From: CBIHON01 sp966211965
GTDB taxonomy: Bacteria > Pseudomonadota > Gammaproteobacteria > Burkholderiales > Burkholderiaceae_D
Direction: 5' to 3'
DNA length: 64,000 bases
Assembly: GCA_966211965.1 (NCBI GenBank)
Contig: CBIHON010000001.1
Span: forward strand, 248,001 to 312,000
The notes below the pieces were generated by a model. It made no database searches, had not been told where the DNA came from, and saw nothing but the letters and a program-made list of their open reading frames with translations. Made by a program: the position numbers and the translations under genes. Positions 1-8,788 of this stretch are shown here, piece after piece (positions within the stretch are counted from its first letter, which is position 1; each line of letters begins with the position of its first letter).

Positions 1-269
1 TTCAGCATCACAAAGATTTCCGGGGAATAACGCCAGGTCAGAAAAATATACAAGCTGCCGTTCGATTTCAGCTTCGGCAGCGCGGCATCGATCCATTGTT
101 CAGTCCAGCGCAGGTAGGTCGCGCCGTCCAGTTTGTCGGAATCGTTGCCATACTCCTTACCCAAACCATATGGCGGATCGGTCAGCAGCAGATCGATGCT
201 GCCATCCGGAATCCGCGCCAATCCCTGCAACGCATCTTCGCAATAAACCTGATTGCGCCACGCGCTCAT
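1..269 (-). CDS. DNA methyltransferase (N6-adenine/N4-cytosine type), N-terminal part, cut by window edge
   Basis: The minus strand from 269 is open to the window edge (about 89 codons). The translation carries the catalytic motif TDPPYGLG at residues 30-37, preceded by a hydrophobic strand (IDLLL) and followed by a YLRWTEQWI segment and a GSLYIFLTW strand, as in beta-class N6/N4 methyltransferases (N6_N4_Mtase family). Such enzymes transfer a methyl group from S-adenosylmethionine to adenine or cytosine in DNA. The ATG overlaps the hisD stop as ATGA, so the gene looks co-transcribed and translationally coupled with the his genes. No restriction endonuclease is visible on this side, so it may be an orphan methylase. 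The target-recognition part lies outside the window, so specificity cannot be judged. Confidence 0.85.
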   Translation of the reverse strand, partial: MSAWRNQVYCEDALQGLARIPDGSIDLLLTDPPYGLGKEYGNDSDKLDGATYLRWTEQWIDAALPKLKSNGSLYIFLTWRYSPEIFVML

Positions 270-1579
270 TTCAAGCGGTACTCCGCCGATTTGGCATGCG
301 CCTGCAAGCCCTCCCCATACGCAAGTTCCGCAGCGACTTTACCCAATGTCTGCGCGCCGGCTTCACTCACATGAATGATGCTGGAACGTTTCTGGAAATC
401 GTACACGCCCAGCGGCGACGAGAAGCGTGCGGTGCGCGAAGTAGGCAGCACGTGATTCGGTCCGGCGCAGTAATCGCCCAAGGCTTCGGACGAAAAGCGG
501 CCGAGGAACAGGGCGCCGGCATGGCGGACCTTGTCGGCCCATTGCTGCGGATTCCCGGCGGAGATTTCCAGATGCTCGGCGGCGATCATATTTGCGATCG
601 CACACGCTTCTTCCATGTCGCGCACCTTGACCAGCGCGCCGCGATCGGTCAGAGAAGTGCGGATCACATCCTTGCGCGGCATCTGCTCCAGCAATTTGTT
701 CAAGCTCGCTTCGACTTGCATGATGTAAGCAGCGTCGGGGCACAGCAAGATCGATTGCGCCAGCTCATCGTGCTCTGCCTGCGAAAACAAATCCATCGCA
801 ATCCAGTCCGGATCGGTGCTGCCGTCGCAGATGACCAGGATTTCAGAAGGTCCGGCGATCATGTCGATGCCGACCGTGCCGAATACGCGGCGCTTGGCGG
901 CGGCCACGTAAGCATTGCCGGGGCCGACGATCTTGTCGACTTGCGCAATGGTAGCGGTGCCGTAGGCAAGCGCACCGACCGCCTGCGCACCACCGATAGT
1001 GAAGACACGGTCGACACCGGCGATTGCCGCGGCAGCCAGCACCAAATCATTCTTGACACCGCCCGGGGTCGGCACCACCATGATGACTTCCTGCACCCCG
1101 GCGACCTTGGCGGGGATTGCATTCATCAGCACCGATGATGGATACGCCGCCTTGCCGCCGGGGACGTAGATGCCGACGCGGTCGAGCGGCGTGACCTTTT
1201 GTCCCAGGACTGTACCGTCAGCTTCGGTATAGGTGAATCCGTCTGAGCCGCATTCCTTCTTTTGGCGTTCGTGATAGGCACGCACGCGGTCGGCAGCGGT
1301 TTGCAGGGCGGCGCGGCGAACTGGCGACAAACTGTCCAGGGCGGCTTGAAGTGCGTCGCGTTTGATTTCAAGCGCCCCCACGCTGCTTGCTTCAAGTCTG
1401 TCGAATTGATTCGTATAGTCCAGCACTGCCGCGTCGCCGCGTGCTTTTACTTCGGCCAGAATCCGTGCTGCCGCTTGGTCAATGGCTGCGTCTTCACCCG
1501 CTTCAAATGCAAGAACCGCGGTAAGCTGCGCAGTAAAATCAGGGTTGCTCGAATCGAGCTTTCGAATTTGAATAGTCAT
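266..1579 (-). CDS. hisD: Histidinol dehydrogenase
   Basis: HisD catalyses the last two NAD-dependent steps of histidine synthesis, L-histidinol to L-histidine through the aldehyde. It is full length (about 437 residues) with recognisable stretches: the VGIYVPGGKAAYPSSVLMN nucleotide-site region, the GPGNAYV loop, the AGPSEILV strand, and AAEHLEI and GPNHVLPT near the metal and substrate site. The open frame reaches a GTG at 1588, but the ATG at 1579 is preferred because GGTGGA lies just upstream and the GTG would sit inside that ribosome-binding site. It follows hisG closely. The stop overlaps the methyltransferase start by four bases. Confidence 0.97.
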   Translation of the reverse strand: MTIQIRKLDSSNPDFTAQLTAVLAFEAGEDAAIDQAAARILAEVKARGDAAVLDYTNQFDRLEASSVGALEIKRDALQAALDSLSPVRRAALQTAADRVRAYHERQKKECGSDGFTYTEADGTVLGQKVTPLDRVGIYVPGGKAAYPSSVLMNAIPAKVAGVQEVIMVVPTPGGVKNDLVLAAAAIAGVDRVFTIGGAQAVGALAYGTATIAQVDKIVGPGNAYVAAAKRRVFGTVGIDMIAGPSEILVICDGSTDPDWIAMDLFSQAEHDELAQSILLCPDAAYIMQVEASLNKLLEQMPRKDVIRTSLTDRGALVKVRDMEEACAIANMIAAEHLEISAGNPQQWADKVRHAGALFLGRFSSEALGDYCAGPNHVLPTSRTARFSSPLGVYDFQKRSSIIHVSEAGAQTLGKVAAELAYGEGLQAHAKSAEYRLK

Positions 1580-1588
1580 GATTTCCAC

Positions 1589-2257
1589 CTAGGCTTTCGA
1601 CGCTTTTCCGAAAGCCTCCAGGATCGGCTGCAATCGTTCGCGCTTCAATTTCAATGCAGCCTGGTTCACCACCAGCCGCGATGAAATTTCCATGATGTGT
1701 TCGACCTCGTGCAGATTATTTGCGCGCAAGGTACTGCCGGTGCTGACCAGGTCGACGATCGCGTCCGATAGTCCGACCAGAGGCGCCAATTCCATCGAGC
1801 CGTACAGCTTGATCAAATCGACGTGCACTCCTTTGGCGGCGAAATGTTCGCGCGCACATTGCACGTACTTGGTGGCGACGCGCAGACGGGCCCCTTGACG
1901 CACTGCGTTGGCGTAATCGAAACCGACCGGCACGGCGACCGACATGCGGCATTTGGCGATGTTCAAGTCGATCGGCTGATACAGGCCTTCGCCACCGTGT
2001 TCCAATAACACATCCTTACCGGCCACGCCGAAATCGGCGGCACCGTATTGCACGTAAGTCGGGACGTCGGACGCGCGCACTATGATCACGCGCACGTCCG
2101 GGTCGTTGGTCGGGAGGATCAGTTTGCGCGAGGTTTCCGGATCTTCCGTCACCGTGATGCCAGCAGCTTGCAGCAGCGGTAGGGTCTCTTCGAAAATACG
2201 CCCCTTGGAAAGGGCGAGTATCAGTTGCTGGCTCATGTTTGGATTCGTTTGATTCAT
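1589..2257 (-). CDS. hisG: ATP phosphoribosyltransferase, short form
   Basis: HisG condenses ATP with PRPP, the first and controlled step of histidine synthesis. The product is about 222 residues and lacks the C-terminal regulatory domain of long HisG. This is the short type that works with a HisZ regulatory subunit, which is not in this window. Visible landmarks are LALSKGRIFEETLPLL at the N-terminus, the periplasmic-binding-like core, and the PRPP loop around DLVSTGSTLRANNL. The ATG at 2257 overlaps the murA stop as ATGA. An internal ATG at 2236 (MSQQLIL) is an alternative start. The gene belongs to the mla-ibaG-murA-hisGD run. Confidence 0.96.
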   Translation of the reverse strand: MNQTNPNMSQQLILALSKGRIFEETLPLLQAAGITVTEDPETSRKLILPTNDPDVRVIIVRASDVPTYVQYGAADFGVAGKDVLLEHGGEGLYQPIDLNIAKCRMSVAVPVGFDYANAVRQGARLRVATKYVQCAREHFAAKGVHVDLIKLYGSMELAPLVGLSDAIVDLVSTGSTLRANNLHEVEHIMEISSRLVVNQAALKLKRERLQPILEAFGKASKA

Positions 2258-3504
2258 TTGACCCGCTTGATCTGCGCACCGACTCCGGACAGTTTGACTT
2301 CCATGCGGTCATAGCCGCGGTCGAGGTGATAGATGCGGTCGATCAGGGTTTCCCCCTGGGCGGCGAGCGCTGCGATCACCAGCGAAGCCGAGGCGCGCAA
2401 ATCGGTTGCCATCACAGGCGCGCCCACCAGCTTATCGACCCCTTGCACCACTGCCGTATGGCCATCGATATCGATCGATGCGCCGAGACGGTTCATCTCT
2501 TGCACGTGCATGAAACGGTTTTCAAAAATCGTTTCGGTGACGCGGCTGCTGCCTTCGGCGATCGAATTCAGCGCCATGAATTGCGCCTGCATGTCAGTCG
2601 GGAAACCCGGATATTCGGTAGTGCGGAAACTCACCGCTTTCGGACGCGCCGCCATCTGCACCCTGATCCAGTCGCTGCCGCTGGTGATGATGACACCGGC
2701 CTCGCGCAGCTTGTCGAGTGCGACATCGAGAATATCGCTGCGGGTATTTTTCAAAGTCACGTCACCGCCGGCCGCCGCCACCGCACACAGGAAAGTGGCG
2801 GTCTCGATGCGATCCGCAATCACCGTATGCGACGCGCCATGCAACTTGTCCACCCCTTGGATCTGCAGGCGATCGCTGCCGATGCCTTCGATCTTCGCCC
2901 CCATCGCCACCAGGAGATTGGCCAGATCGGTGACTTCGGGCTCGCGCGCGGCATTTTCCAGCACCGTCTCGCCGTCGGCCAGCACTGCCGCCATCAGCAG
3001 GTTCTCGGTGCCGGTGACGGTGATCATGTCGGTCACGATGCGCGTGCCCTTGAGTTTCTTCGCCTTGGCGTGGATATAACCGGCTTCGATCGCGATCTCG
3101 GCCCCCATCGCCTGCAGGCCCTTGATGTGCTGATCCACCGGACGCGAACCGATTGCGCAGCCGCCGGGCAGCGACACCCTGGCTTCGCCGAAGCGCGCCA
3201 CCAGCGGCCCCAGCACCAGGATCGAGGCGCGCATTGTCTTGACCATCTCATACGGCGCTTCAAACTTGTCGACCGAGCTGCCGTTGAGAGCCAACCGGTC
3301 GCCGTCCTGCTCCGCGCGCAATCCCATCTGGCGCAGCAGCTTGAGCATGGTCGTCACATCCTGCAAATGCGGCACATTCGATAAATGCACTGTGTCGGCG
3401 GTCAGCAAGCCTGCGCACAGAATCGGCAGCGCCGCATTCTTGGCGCCGGAAATCGCGATTTCACCGGACAGGCGGTTGCCGCCTTGTATCAATAGTTTAT
3501 CCAT
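2254..3504 (-). CDS. murA: UDP-N-acetylglucosamine 1-carboxyvinyltransferase
   Basis: MurA transfers enolpyruvate from PEP to UDP-GlcNAc, the first committed step of peptidoglycan synthesis, in the cytosol. The product is 416 residues, the normal length. The N-terminal MDKLLIQGGNRLSGEI and SGAKNAALP (catalytic Lys22 region) are clear. The loop with the fosfomycin-target cysteine is present as GGCAIGSRPVDQHI, with Cys at about residue 116. The frame is open 186 bases further upstream, but that segment is the ibaG gene in another frame; the ATG at 3504 shares one base with the ibaG stop (TAATG). The 3' end overlaps hisG. Confidence 0.97.
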   Translation of the reverse strand: MDKLLIQGGNRLSGEIAISGAKNAALPILCAGLLTADTVHLSNVPHLQDVTTMLKLLRQMGLRAEQDGDRLALNGSSVDKFEAPYEMVKTMRASILVLGPLVARFGEARVSLPGGCAIGSRPVDQHIKGLQAMGAEIAIEAGYIHAKAKKLKGTRIVTDMITVTGTENLLMAAVLADGETVLENAAREPEVTDLANLLVAMGAKIEGIGSDRLQIQGVDKLHGASHTVIADRIETATFLCAVAAAGGDVTLKNTRSDILDVALDKLREAGVIITSGSDWIRVQMAARPKAVSFRTTEYPGFPTDMQAQFMALNSIAEGSSRVTETIFENRFMHVQEMNRLGASIDIDGHTAVVQGVDKLVGAPVMATDLRASASLVIAALAAQGETLIDRIYHLDRGYDRMEVKLSGVGAQIKRVK

Positions 3505-3740
3505 TATTTTTGGAACTCCTCGGGGGTGAGGGTCTTCATCGACAGTGCGTGAATCTCGTCGCGCATGCGATCGCCCAAGGCGGCGTACACCAGTTGATGG
3601 CGCTGGATCGGGCGCTTGCCGGCAAAGGCGGGCGATACGATGACGGCACTGAAATGCTGGCCGTCGCCTTCGACTTCCACATGGGTGCACTCGAGGCCGG
3701 CGGTAATATAGCTCTTGATCAATTCTGGGGTCGGCAACAT
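3504..3740 (-). CDS. ibaG: BolA-family protein, IbaG type
   Basis: A 78-residue BolA/IbaG-like protein. These proteins pair with monothiol glutaredoxins and take part in iron-sulfur cluster handling and acid or stress responses. The BolA fold signature is visible: an N-terminal helix, VEVEGDGQHFSAVIVSPAFAG, then KRPIQRHQLVYAALGDRM and IHALSMKTLTPEEF. It lies just upstream of murA, the conserved position of ibaG in proteobacteria, and its stop overlaps the murA start by one base. The assignment to IbaG rather than BolA rests mainly on this context and the short length. Confidence 0.93.
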   Translation of the reverse strand: MLPTPELIKSYITAGLECTHVEVEGDGQHFSAVIVSPAFAGKRPIQRHQLVYAALGDRMRDEIHALSMKTLTPEEFQK

Positions 3741-3782
3741 GATTCTGTCTTCTTTGGGTGGGTCAACAAACGGCCAAGTTAG

Positions 3783-4538
3783 CTAGTGGCGCAACTTATA
3801 GCCAGTCTTCAACAAATACACGGCGAATCCGGCGATGACGAGAAAGAACACCGACACGATCGCCAGGCTGCTAACCGGATCCACGTCGGATTGGCCGAAA
3901 AAGCCATAGCGGAAGCCGTCAATCATATAAAAAAACGGGTTGAAACGCGAGACAGCCTGCCAAAATGACGGCAGGGAGTGAATCGAATAGAATACGCCGG
4001 ACAAGAATGTGGCCGGCATGATCAGGAAATTCTGAAAAGCGGACAACTGGTCGAATTTCTCGGCCCAGATGCCGGCAATCAAGCCCATGGTACCGAGCAT
4101 CGCGGCGCCTACCAACGAAAAAATCACGATCCACCACGGCGCCACAAAGGACAAGTTTGCGAACCAGGCGGTAATCACGAACACACCGGTACCAACCACC
4201 AGGCCGCGCACCACGGCGGCCAACACATAGGCGCAGAATAATTCCCAATGCGACAGCGGCGGCAACAGCACGAATACCAGGTTGCCCGTGATTTTCGATT
4301 GAATCAAGGACGACGATGTGTTGGCAAAGGCATTTTGCAGCACGCTCATCATGACCAAGCCGGGGACCAGGAAGGCGGTATAACGCACTCCCGGATAGAC
4401 TTGCACGTGCTCTTCCAGCACATGCCCGAAAATCAGCAGGTAGAGCATCGCGGTTAACACCGGCGCGGCGATGGTTTGCATCGCGACTTTCCAGAAACGC
4501 AATACTTCCTTGTATAGCAAGGTTTGGAAACCGATCAT
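3783..4538 (-). CDS. ABC-2 type transporter permease (YadH-like)
   Basis: A 251-residue inner-membrane protein with about six hydrophobic segments and the ABC2_membrane pattern, including GLVMMSVLQNAFANTSSS and the late FLIMPATFLSGVFYSI segment. It is the permease partner of the ATPase encoded immediately upstream; the two genes overlap as ATGA. The pair resembles E. coli YadG/YadH, an exporter of unknown substrate. Its constant position between mla genes and ibaG-murA in betaproteobacteria suggests an envelope role, which is inference. Confidence 0.92.
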   Translation of the reverse strand: MIGFQTLLYKEVLRFWKVAMQTIAAPVLTAMLYLLIFGHVLEEHVQVYPGVRYTAFLVPGLVMMSVLQNAFANTSSSLIQSKITGNLVFVLLPPLSHWELFCAYVLAAVVRGLVVGTGVFVITAWFANLSFVAPWWIVIFSLVGAAMLGTMGLIAGIWAEKFDQLSAFQNFLIMPATFLSGVFYSIHSLPSFWQAVSRFNPFFYMIDGFRYGFFGQSDVDPVSSLAIVSVFFLVIAGFAVYLLKTGYKLRH

Positions 4539-5446
4539 TTTTCGCCCTCCATGATCTGGAGGAATACGTCTTCCAGGTCAGCTTGCCGCAGTTGCATGTC
4601 TTCGATCACCGCACCAGCTTCGCGCAGCGTCGCCAGTATCGGTTCGACGTCGCGGTATTCGCTGACGCGCAGGGTGTATTTGTTGCCCGACACCAATTCG
4701 TCGGGATGAGTAACCAACGGCTTGAGCACATCCGGCAATTTGCCTTGTGCCAATTGCAGCACTAGTTGGGAGCCTGAAATTCGTTTGATGAGAGCGGAGG
4801 TCGAGTCGAGCGCCACTACTTTGCCCGCTTTTAACATTGCAATACGGTTACAGAGCGCTTGCGCTTCTTCCAAATAATGCGTCGTCAGCACGACGGTATG
4901 GCCTTCGCGATTCAAACGCGAAATGAATTTCCACAGCGTCTGGCGCAATTCCACGTCAACTCCGGCGGTCGGCTCGTCCAGTACGATAACCGGCGGCTTG
5001 TGCACCAACGCCTGGGCCACCAGTACACGACGCTTCATGCCGCCGGACAGGGAACGCATATTGGCGTCGGCCTTGCTGGTGAGATCGAGACTGTCCATCA
5101 CCTCGTCTATCCATTTGTCGTTGTTTTTCAGGCCGAAGTAGCCGGATTGTATGCGTAATGTTTCTCGCACCGAAAAAAACGGGTCGAATACCAATTCTTG
5201 CGGCACCACCCCGAGCCGCCTGCGTGCTTCACGATAATCACGCACGACATCAAACCCGTGTATCGTCAAGCTGCCGGCGTCAGCCCGGTTCAGTCCGGCG
5301 ATAAGGGAAATCAATGTCGTCTTGCCCGCACCGTTGGGACCAAGCAAGCCGAAAAACTCACCCTCTTCAATCGACAGCGAAACACCGCCGAGCGCTTGCA
5401 GCGACTTGTAGCGTTTTTCTACCTTGGTAATCTGGATTGCAGCCAT
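4535..5446 (-). CDS. ABC transporter ATP-binding protein (YadG-like)
   Basis: A 303-residue ABC ATPase with a full motif set: Walker A GPNGAGKTTL near residue 35, Q-loop VPQELVF, signature LSGGMKRR, Walker B VIVLDEPTAGVD and H-loop TTHYLEEA. The C-terminal 80 residues form the extra domain typical of DrrA/CcmA/YadG exporters. It energises the permease encoded downstream, which it overlaps by four bases. A gap of 124 bases separates it from the mlaB stop, with an AT-rich TATAAA about 20 bases before the start, so the exporter may have its own promoter inside the larger operon. Confidence 0.94.
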   Translation of the reverse strand: MAAIQITKVEKRYKSLQALGGVSLSIEEGEFFGLLGPNGAGKTTLISLIAGLNRADAGSLTIHGFDVVRDYREARRRLGVVPQELVFDPFFSVRETLRIQSGYFGLKNNDKWIDEVMDSLDLTSKADANMRSLSGGMKRRVLVAQALVHKPPVIVLDEPTAGVDVELRQTLWKFISRLNREGHTVVLTTHYLEEAQALCNRIAMLKAGKVVALDSTSALIKRISGSQLVLQLAQGKLPDVLKPLVTHPDELVSGNKYTLRVSEYRDVEPILATLREAGAVIEDMQLRQADLEDVFLQIMEGEK

Positions 5447-5570
5447 ATGGCTTGAGATATGCTTTTATACAGGATGAGCCGCGGGATTTGCGCTATACAT
5501 GCAATTCCCTTGGGGAAAGCCCTTGATTATATTGGATTTCCGATCTGGCGACCGGAGAAAGGCTCGGCGT

Positions 5571-5879
5571 TCAGTGATGCGGCAAGTCGGTGCGCGCACC
5601 GGTAAGAGCCGTTTCGGCCAAGGCGGCAGGCAGCAAATCGCCCACCCCGTACAAGTCGATCAGGCTTTGCAGATTGGCCGGCAGGTTGCTGAATTCCAGT
5701 GGACGGCCCTGCGCCCTTGCCGCACGTTTCCAAGCCAAAAGAGTGGCGACGGCGGCCGAATCGACCGCCTTCAGATGCGTCAGATCAATCTGCGTCTGAC
5801 CCTCGGCAATAGCGCGCAAGCCAGCTTCCAGCACTGTTTTGGCATTGTTGACCGTGAGCGTAAGGGTGGAGCGGAACAT
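5571..5879 (-). CDS. mlaB: STAS-domain protein of the Mla phospholipid transporter
   Basis: A protein of about 102 residues forming one STAS domain, with the LTHLKAVDSAAVATLLAW strand-helix that usually carries the functional serine/threonine. MlaB binds the ATPase MlaF and stabilises the MlaFEDB inner-membrane complex. The frame extends 36 bases upstream into the end of mlaC; the ATG at 5879 (MFRSTLTL) fits family length and sits seven bases after the mlaC stop. The order mlaF-E-D-A-C-B, with mlaA inserted, is typical of betaproteobacteria. Confidence 0.88.
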   Translation of the reverse strand: MFRSTLTLTVNNAKTVLEAGLRAIAEGQTQIDLTHLKAVDSAAVATLLAWKRAARAQGRPLEFSNLPANLQSLIDLYGVGDLLPAALAETALTGARTDLPHH

Positions 5880-5886
5880 CGGCGAC

Positions 5887-6531
5887 TCAGCTTGCTTTCG
5901 TGGTTTTGGCGGCACTGGCGGCCAATCTCTTGTTCTTGTCCGACAATACCTTGATCAAACCGTCAATCCCGGCTTTGGCGATTTCAGCGGAAAAACTGCT
6001 TTTGTAGGTTTCAACCAGCCATGCGCCAAGCACATTGACGTCATAAATTTTCCAGCCGCCGGGGGTCTTTTCAAGACGGTAATTGAGCTGAATCGGTTCG
6101 CCGCGCGGTTGCACGACTTGGGAACGGACTTCCACTTCGGTATCGGAAGGGTCGCCACGCATGGGCTTGAATTCGACTTTTTGATCCTTGATCTGGGAAA
6201 TGGCACCGGAATAGGTATACACCAGCAACGCACGGAATTCATTCGTCAATTGTTTTTGCTGCTCTGGCGTTGCATCGCGCCAATAGCGTCCTGCCGCCAG
6301 CGAGGTCATGCGCTGGAAGTCGACATGAGGAAGAATTTTGGCGTCGACCAAGTCCAACACACGCTTTTGGTTGCCGGCCTGGATTTCCTTGTCGGCCTTG
6401 ACCAGGTCAAGCACTTCCTGGCTGATGCGCTTGACCAAGGCATCCGGCGCTTCCTGGGCAGTTGCGTAGGGGACAAAGGCCAAGCTGCCGAGCATCAGCA
6501 TCAAGGTCACTATTTTTTTCAAGTTTTTCAT
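5887..6531 (-). CDS. mlaC: Periplasmic phospholipid shuttle protein
   Basis: A 214-residue product with a signal peptide (MKNLKKIVTLMLML... cut near ATAQEA) and the MlaC/Ttg2D fold: RISQEVLDLVKADKEI, HVDFQRMTSLAAGRYW, TYSGAISQIKDQKVEF and WKIYDVNVLGAWLV. MlaC carries phospholipids between the outer-membrane MlaA complex and the inner-membrane MlaFEDB complex. The frame runs upstream to 6705, but the ATG at 6531 starts the signal peptide and is the right start. It lies 52 bases after the mlaA stop. Confidence 0.95.
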   Translation of the reverse strand: MKNLKKIVTLMLMLGSLAFVPYATAQEAPDALVKRISQEVLDLVKADKEIQAGNQKRVLDLVDAKILPHVDFQRMTSLAAGRYWRDATPEQQKQLTNEFRALLVYTYSGAISQIKDQKVEFKPMRGDPSDTEVEVRSQVVQPRGEPIQLNYRLEKTPGGWKIYDVNVLGAWLVETYKSSFSAEIAKAGIDGLIKVLSDKNKRLAASAAKTTKAS

Positions 6532-6583
6532 ATTTTTCCGTAAGAGGGGGAACGAAATAAGGCTGTTTCGGAGCAGCTGGTAA

Positions 6584-7531
6584 CTATTTGGATGTGAAAT
6601 CGGATGACACGGGATTCGCCTTTGCTGCCGGGTTCTGCGCCGGCAATTGCATATCCGGCGCGCCAGCAGCTTTCTCCCGCACTTTATCCGATGGCGATTC
6701 GACAAGGCTCTGCGCAGCCGGTTCCACGGGCGAAGCCACGGCCACCCCGACCCGCCCTTGTTGCTCCGGCAGCTCGGGCGTCTGATTCAAGCTCGAATTA
6801 TTCTTGCCTTTTGGCTCGGCCTCGTCATCCGGTTTGCGCGGCGTCTCGCCATTGTGGATCTTGCTTTGGCGGCGTTGCAAATACGCATCTCGAATGAATT
6901 CATAGCGGTCAAGTGCCGCTTCTTCAATCAGATTGGATGCGTCCAGCAGTACTGCGCGCTGATCGACTACACGTACCACCGATCCGGTATTGCGCACCCA
7001 TACCGGGTCGGCATAACTCCAAGGGTCACCCTTGTAATCCAGCGGCAGCGCCAAACTGTCGCGCAACGTCGAGGAACCGAGAAACGGCAGCACGATATAA
7101 GGCCCGGATTGGACGCCCCATTTGCCCAAGGTCTGTCCGAAATCCTCATTATGTTTGGGCATGCCGGCTTCGGAACCGATGTCAAGCACCCCTCCCCAAC
7201 CCAAAGTTGTGTTGACAGCAACCCGCATTACATCGGAAAAACCATCGACCAAATTTCCTTGCAGTAAATTGTTGATGGCAGTCCAGACATCGCCGATATT
7301 GCCGAAGAAATTGCCGATGCCGGTCTGCACGAAAGACGGTGTGAGGGTTTTGTATGTCATGGCGGCCGGCTTCAATGCCACGCGATCAACGTTGTCGTTA
7401 AAGGCCAGCATGGAGCGATTGAAGCCTTCGAGCGGGTCCTCGGGATTACGCGTGGCGGCACAGCCGCTCAATGCCAGCATCAAGGACAGCACCCATGCAA
7501 GTACGCCGAATCGCTGCGCCAGACTCATCAT
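6584..7531 (-). CDS. mlaA: Outer-membrane lipoprotein MlaA (VacJ)
   Basis: A 315-residue lipoprotein with signal peptide and lipobox LSGC near residue 24. The family core follows: DPLEGFNRSMLAFNDNVDR, the IGNFFGNIGDVWTAINNLLQG segment and the GPYIVLPFLGSSTLRD motif. MlaA removes phospholipids from the outer leaflet of the outer membrane and passes them to MlaC. The last 90 residues or so, rich in Pro, Glu, Lys and Ala, look disordered and extend past the conserved domain. The ATG at 7531 overlaps the mlaD stop (ATGA); a second ATG follows directly at 7528. Confidence 0.96.
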   Translation of the reverse strand: MMSLAQRFGVLAWVLSLMLALSGCAATRNPEDPLEGFNRSMLAFNDNVDRVALKPAAMTYKTLTPSFVQTGIGNFFGNIGDVWTAINNLLQGNLVDGFSDVMRVAVNTTLGWGGVLDIGSEAGMPKHNEDFGQTLGKWGVQSGPYIVLPFLGSSTLRDSLALPLDYKGDPWSYADPVWVRNTGSVVRVVDQRAVLLDASNLIEEAALDRYEFIRDAYLQRRQSKIHNGETPRKPDDEAEPKGKNNSSLNQTPELPEQQGRVGVAVASPVEPAAQSLVESPSDKVREKAAGAPDMQLPAQNPAAKANPVSSDFTSK

Positions 7532-8001
7532 TTGCCGCCGTCCTTTCCTTCCGCCGCTTTGCTGTACAGGAACTGGCTGATCAGGTTTTCCAACACCACA
7601 GCCGATTGCGTCATCTTAATTCTATCGCCGACAGCCAGATTATTGGTGTCGCCGCCCACTTCCAAGCCAATATACTGCTCCCCCAGCAAACCTGCTGTCA
7701 AAATCTTGGCCGAGCTGTCTTTCGGGAATTTATAGCGGCCGTCCAGGTTAAGGGTCACCTGTGCCTGATAAGTCTTGTCGTCGAATGCGATGTCACCGAC
7801 CCGGCCCACCACGACACCGGCGCTCTTGACCGGTGCTTGCGGTTTCAAGCCGCCGATATTGTCAAACTTGGCCATCACCGCATATGTCTGGCCGAACGAC
7901 AGCGAACTCATGTTGCCAGCCTTCAAGGCAAGAAACATCAATGCCGCAGCCCCCAGTAAAACGAACAGACCCACCCAAAAATCCAATGATTTACGTTGCA
8001 T
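7528..8001 (-). CDS. mlaD: MCE-domain protein of the Mla transporter
   Basis: A 157-residue protein with one N-terminal membrane helix (FWVGLFVLLGAAALMFLAL) and one MCE domain (KFDNIGGLKPQAPVKSAGVV through GLLGEQYIGLEVGG). MlaD forms a hexameric ring on MlaE that passes lipid between the permease and MlaC. The length is normal. It is four bases from mlaE and overlaps mlaA. Confidence 0.96.
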   Translation of the reverse strand: MQRKSLDFWVGLFVLLGAAALMFLALKAGNMSSLSFGQTYAVMAKFDNIGGLKPQAPVKSAGVVVGRVGDIAFDDKTYQAQVTLNLDGRYKFPKDSSAKILTAGLLGEQYIGLEVGGDTNNLAVGDRIKMTQSAVVLENLISQFLYSKAAEGKDGGK

Positions 8002-8005
8002 AAGA

Positions 8006-8788
8006 TTATTTATTAAACATTAATGCGGTCAGCATGAAGTCCAGCCACCATACCGACAACGACGAAATGACCACGGTACGCGTGGTCGCGCGCGACACAT
8101 CCTCCGGCGTCGCCTGCGCTTCATACCCCTGAAACAGGGCGACATACGTTACAGCAATGCCGAACACCACACTCTTAATAACACCATTTGCAATATCTTT
8201 CCAGATATCCACGCCGGCCTGCATTTGCGCCCAGAAAGCGCCTTCATCGACGCCGACCAATTGGACGCCGACCAGGTAGCCGCCGAGCACTCCGACCGCG
8301 CTGAAAATCGACGCCAGCATCGGCATCGCGATCACACCGGCCCAGAACCGCGGCGCGAGCACGCGCTCGACCGGATTGACCGCCATCATTTCCATTGCGG
8401 ACAATTGCTCGCCGGCTTTCATCAACCCGATTTCGGCCGTGAGCGAAGTACCGGCGCGACCGGCAAACAGCAAGGCAGTCACAACCGGCCCCAACTCGCG
8501 CGTCAGTGACAATGCGACCAGCAAGCCCAAGGCTTGTTCCGAACCGTATTTATTAAGCGTGTAATACCCTTGCAAGCCAAGCACCATGCCGACAAACAAG
8601 CCCGACACCGCGATGATGAGGAGCGAGTAATTGCCGATGAAATGAATCTGTTCCGTAATCAAACGCGGCCGGCGCCACAAGCCTGCCGAGGCGCGCAACA
8701 GAATGAAAAATGAACGGGTCGCAAAACCGATGTGCCCGGGCAATTCACGGATCAGGCGCCCCAGCGCCGCCACAAAATTCAGACTCAT
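8006..8788 (-). CDS. mlaE: Mla phospholipid ABC permease
   Basis: A 260-residue permease of the MlaE/Ttg2B family with about five to six hydrophobic segments. Conserved stretches include LFVGMVLGLQGYYTL, GPVVTALLFAGRAGTSLTAE, the EQLSAMEMMAVNPVERVLAPR cytoplasmic helix and the late GYEAQATPEDVSRATTRTVV segment. It forms the membrane core of MlaFEDB. Its start overlaps the mlaF stop as ATGA and mlaD follows after four bases. Confidence 0.97.
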   Translation of the reverse strand: MSLNFVAALGRLIRELPGHIGFATRSFFILLRASAGLWRRPRLITEQIHFIGNYSLLIIAVSGLFVGMVLGLQGYYTLNKYGSEQALGLLVALSLTRELGPVVTALLFAGRAGTSLTAEIGLMKAGEQLSAMEMMAVNPVERVLAPRFWAGVIAMPMLASIFSAVGVLGGYLVGVQLVGVDEGAFWAQMQAGVDIWKDIANGVIKSVVFGIAVTYVALFQGYEAQATPEDVSRATTRTVVISSLSVWWLDFMLTALMFNK

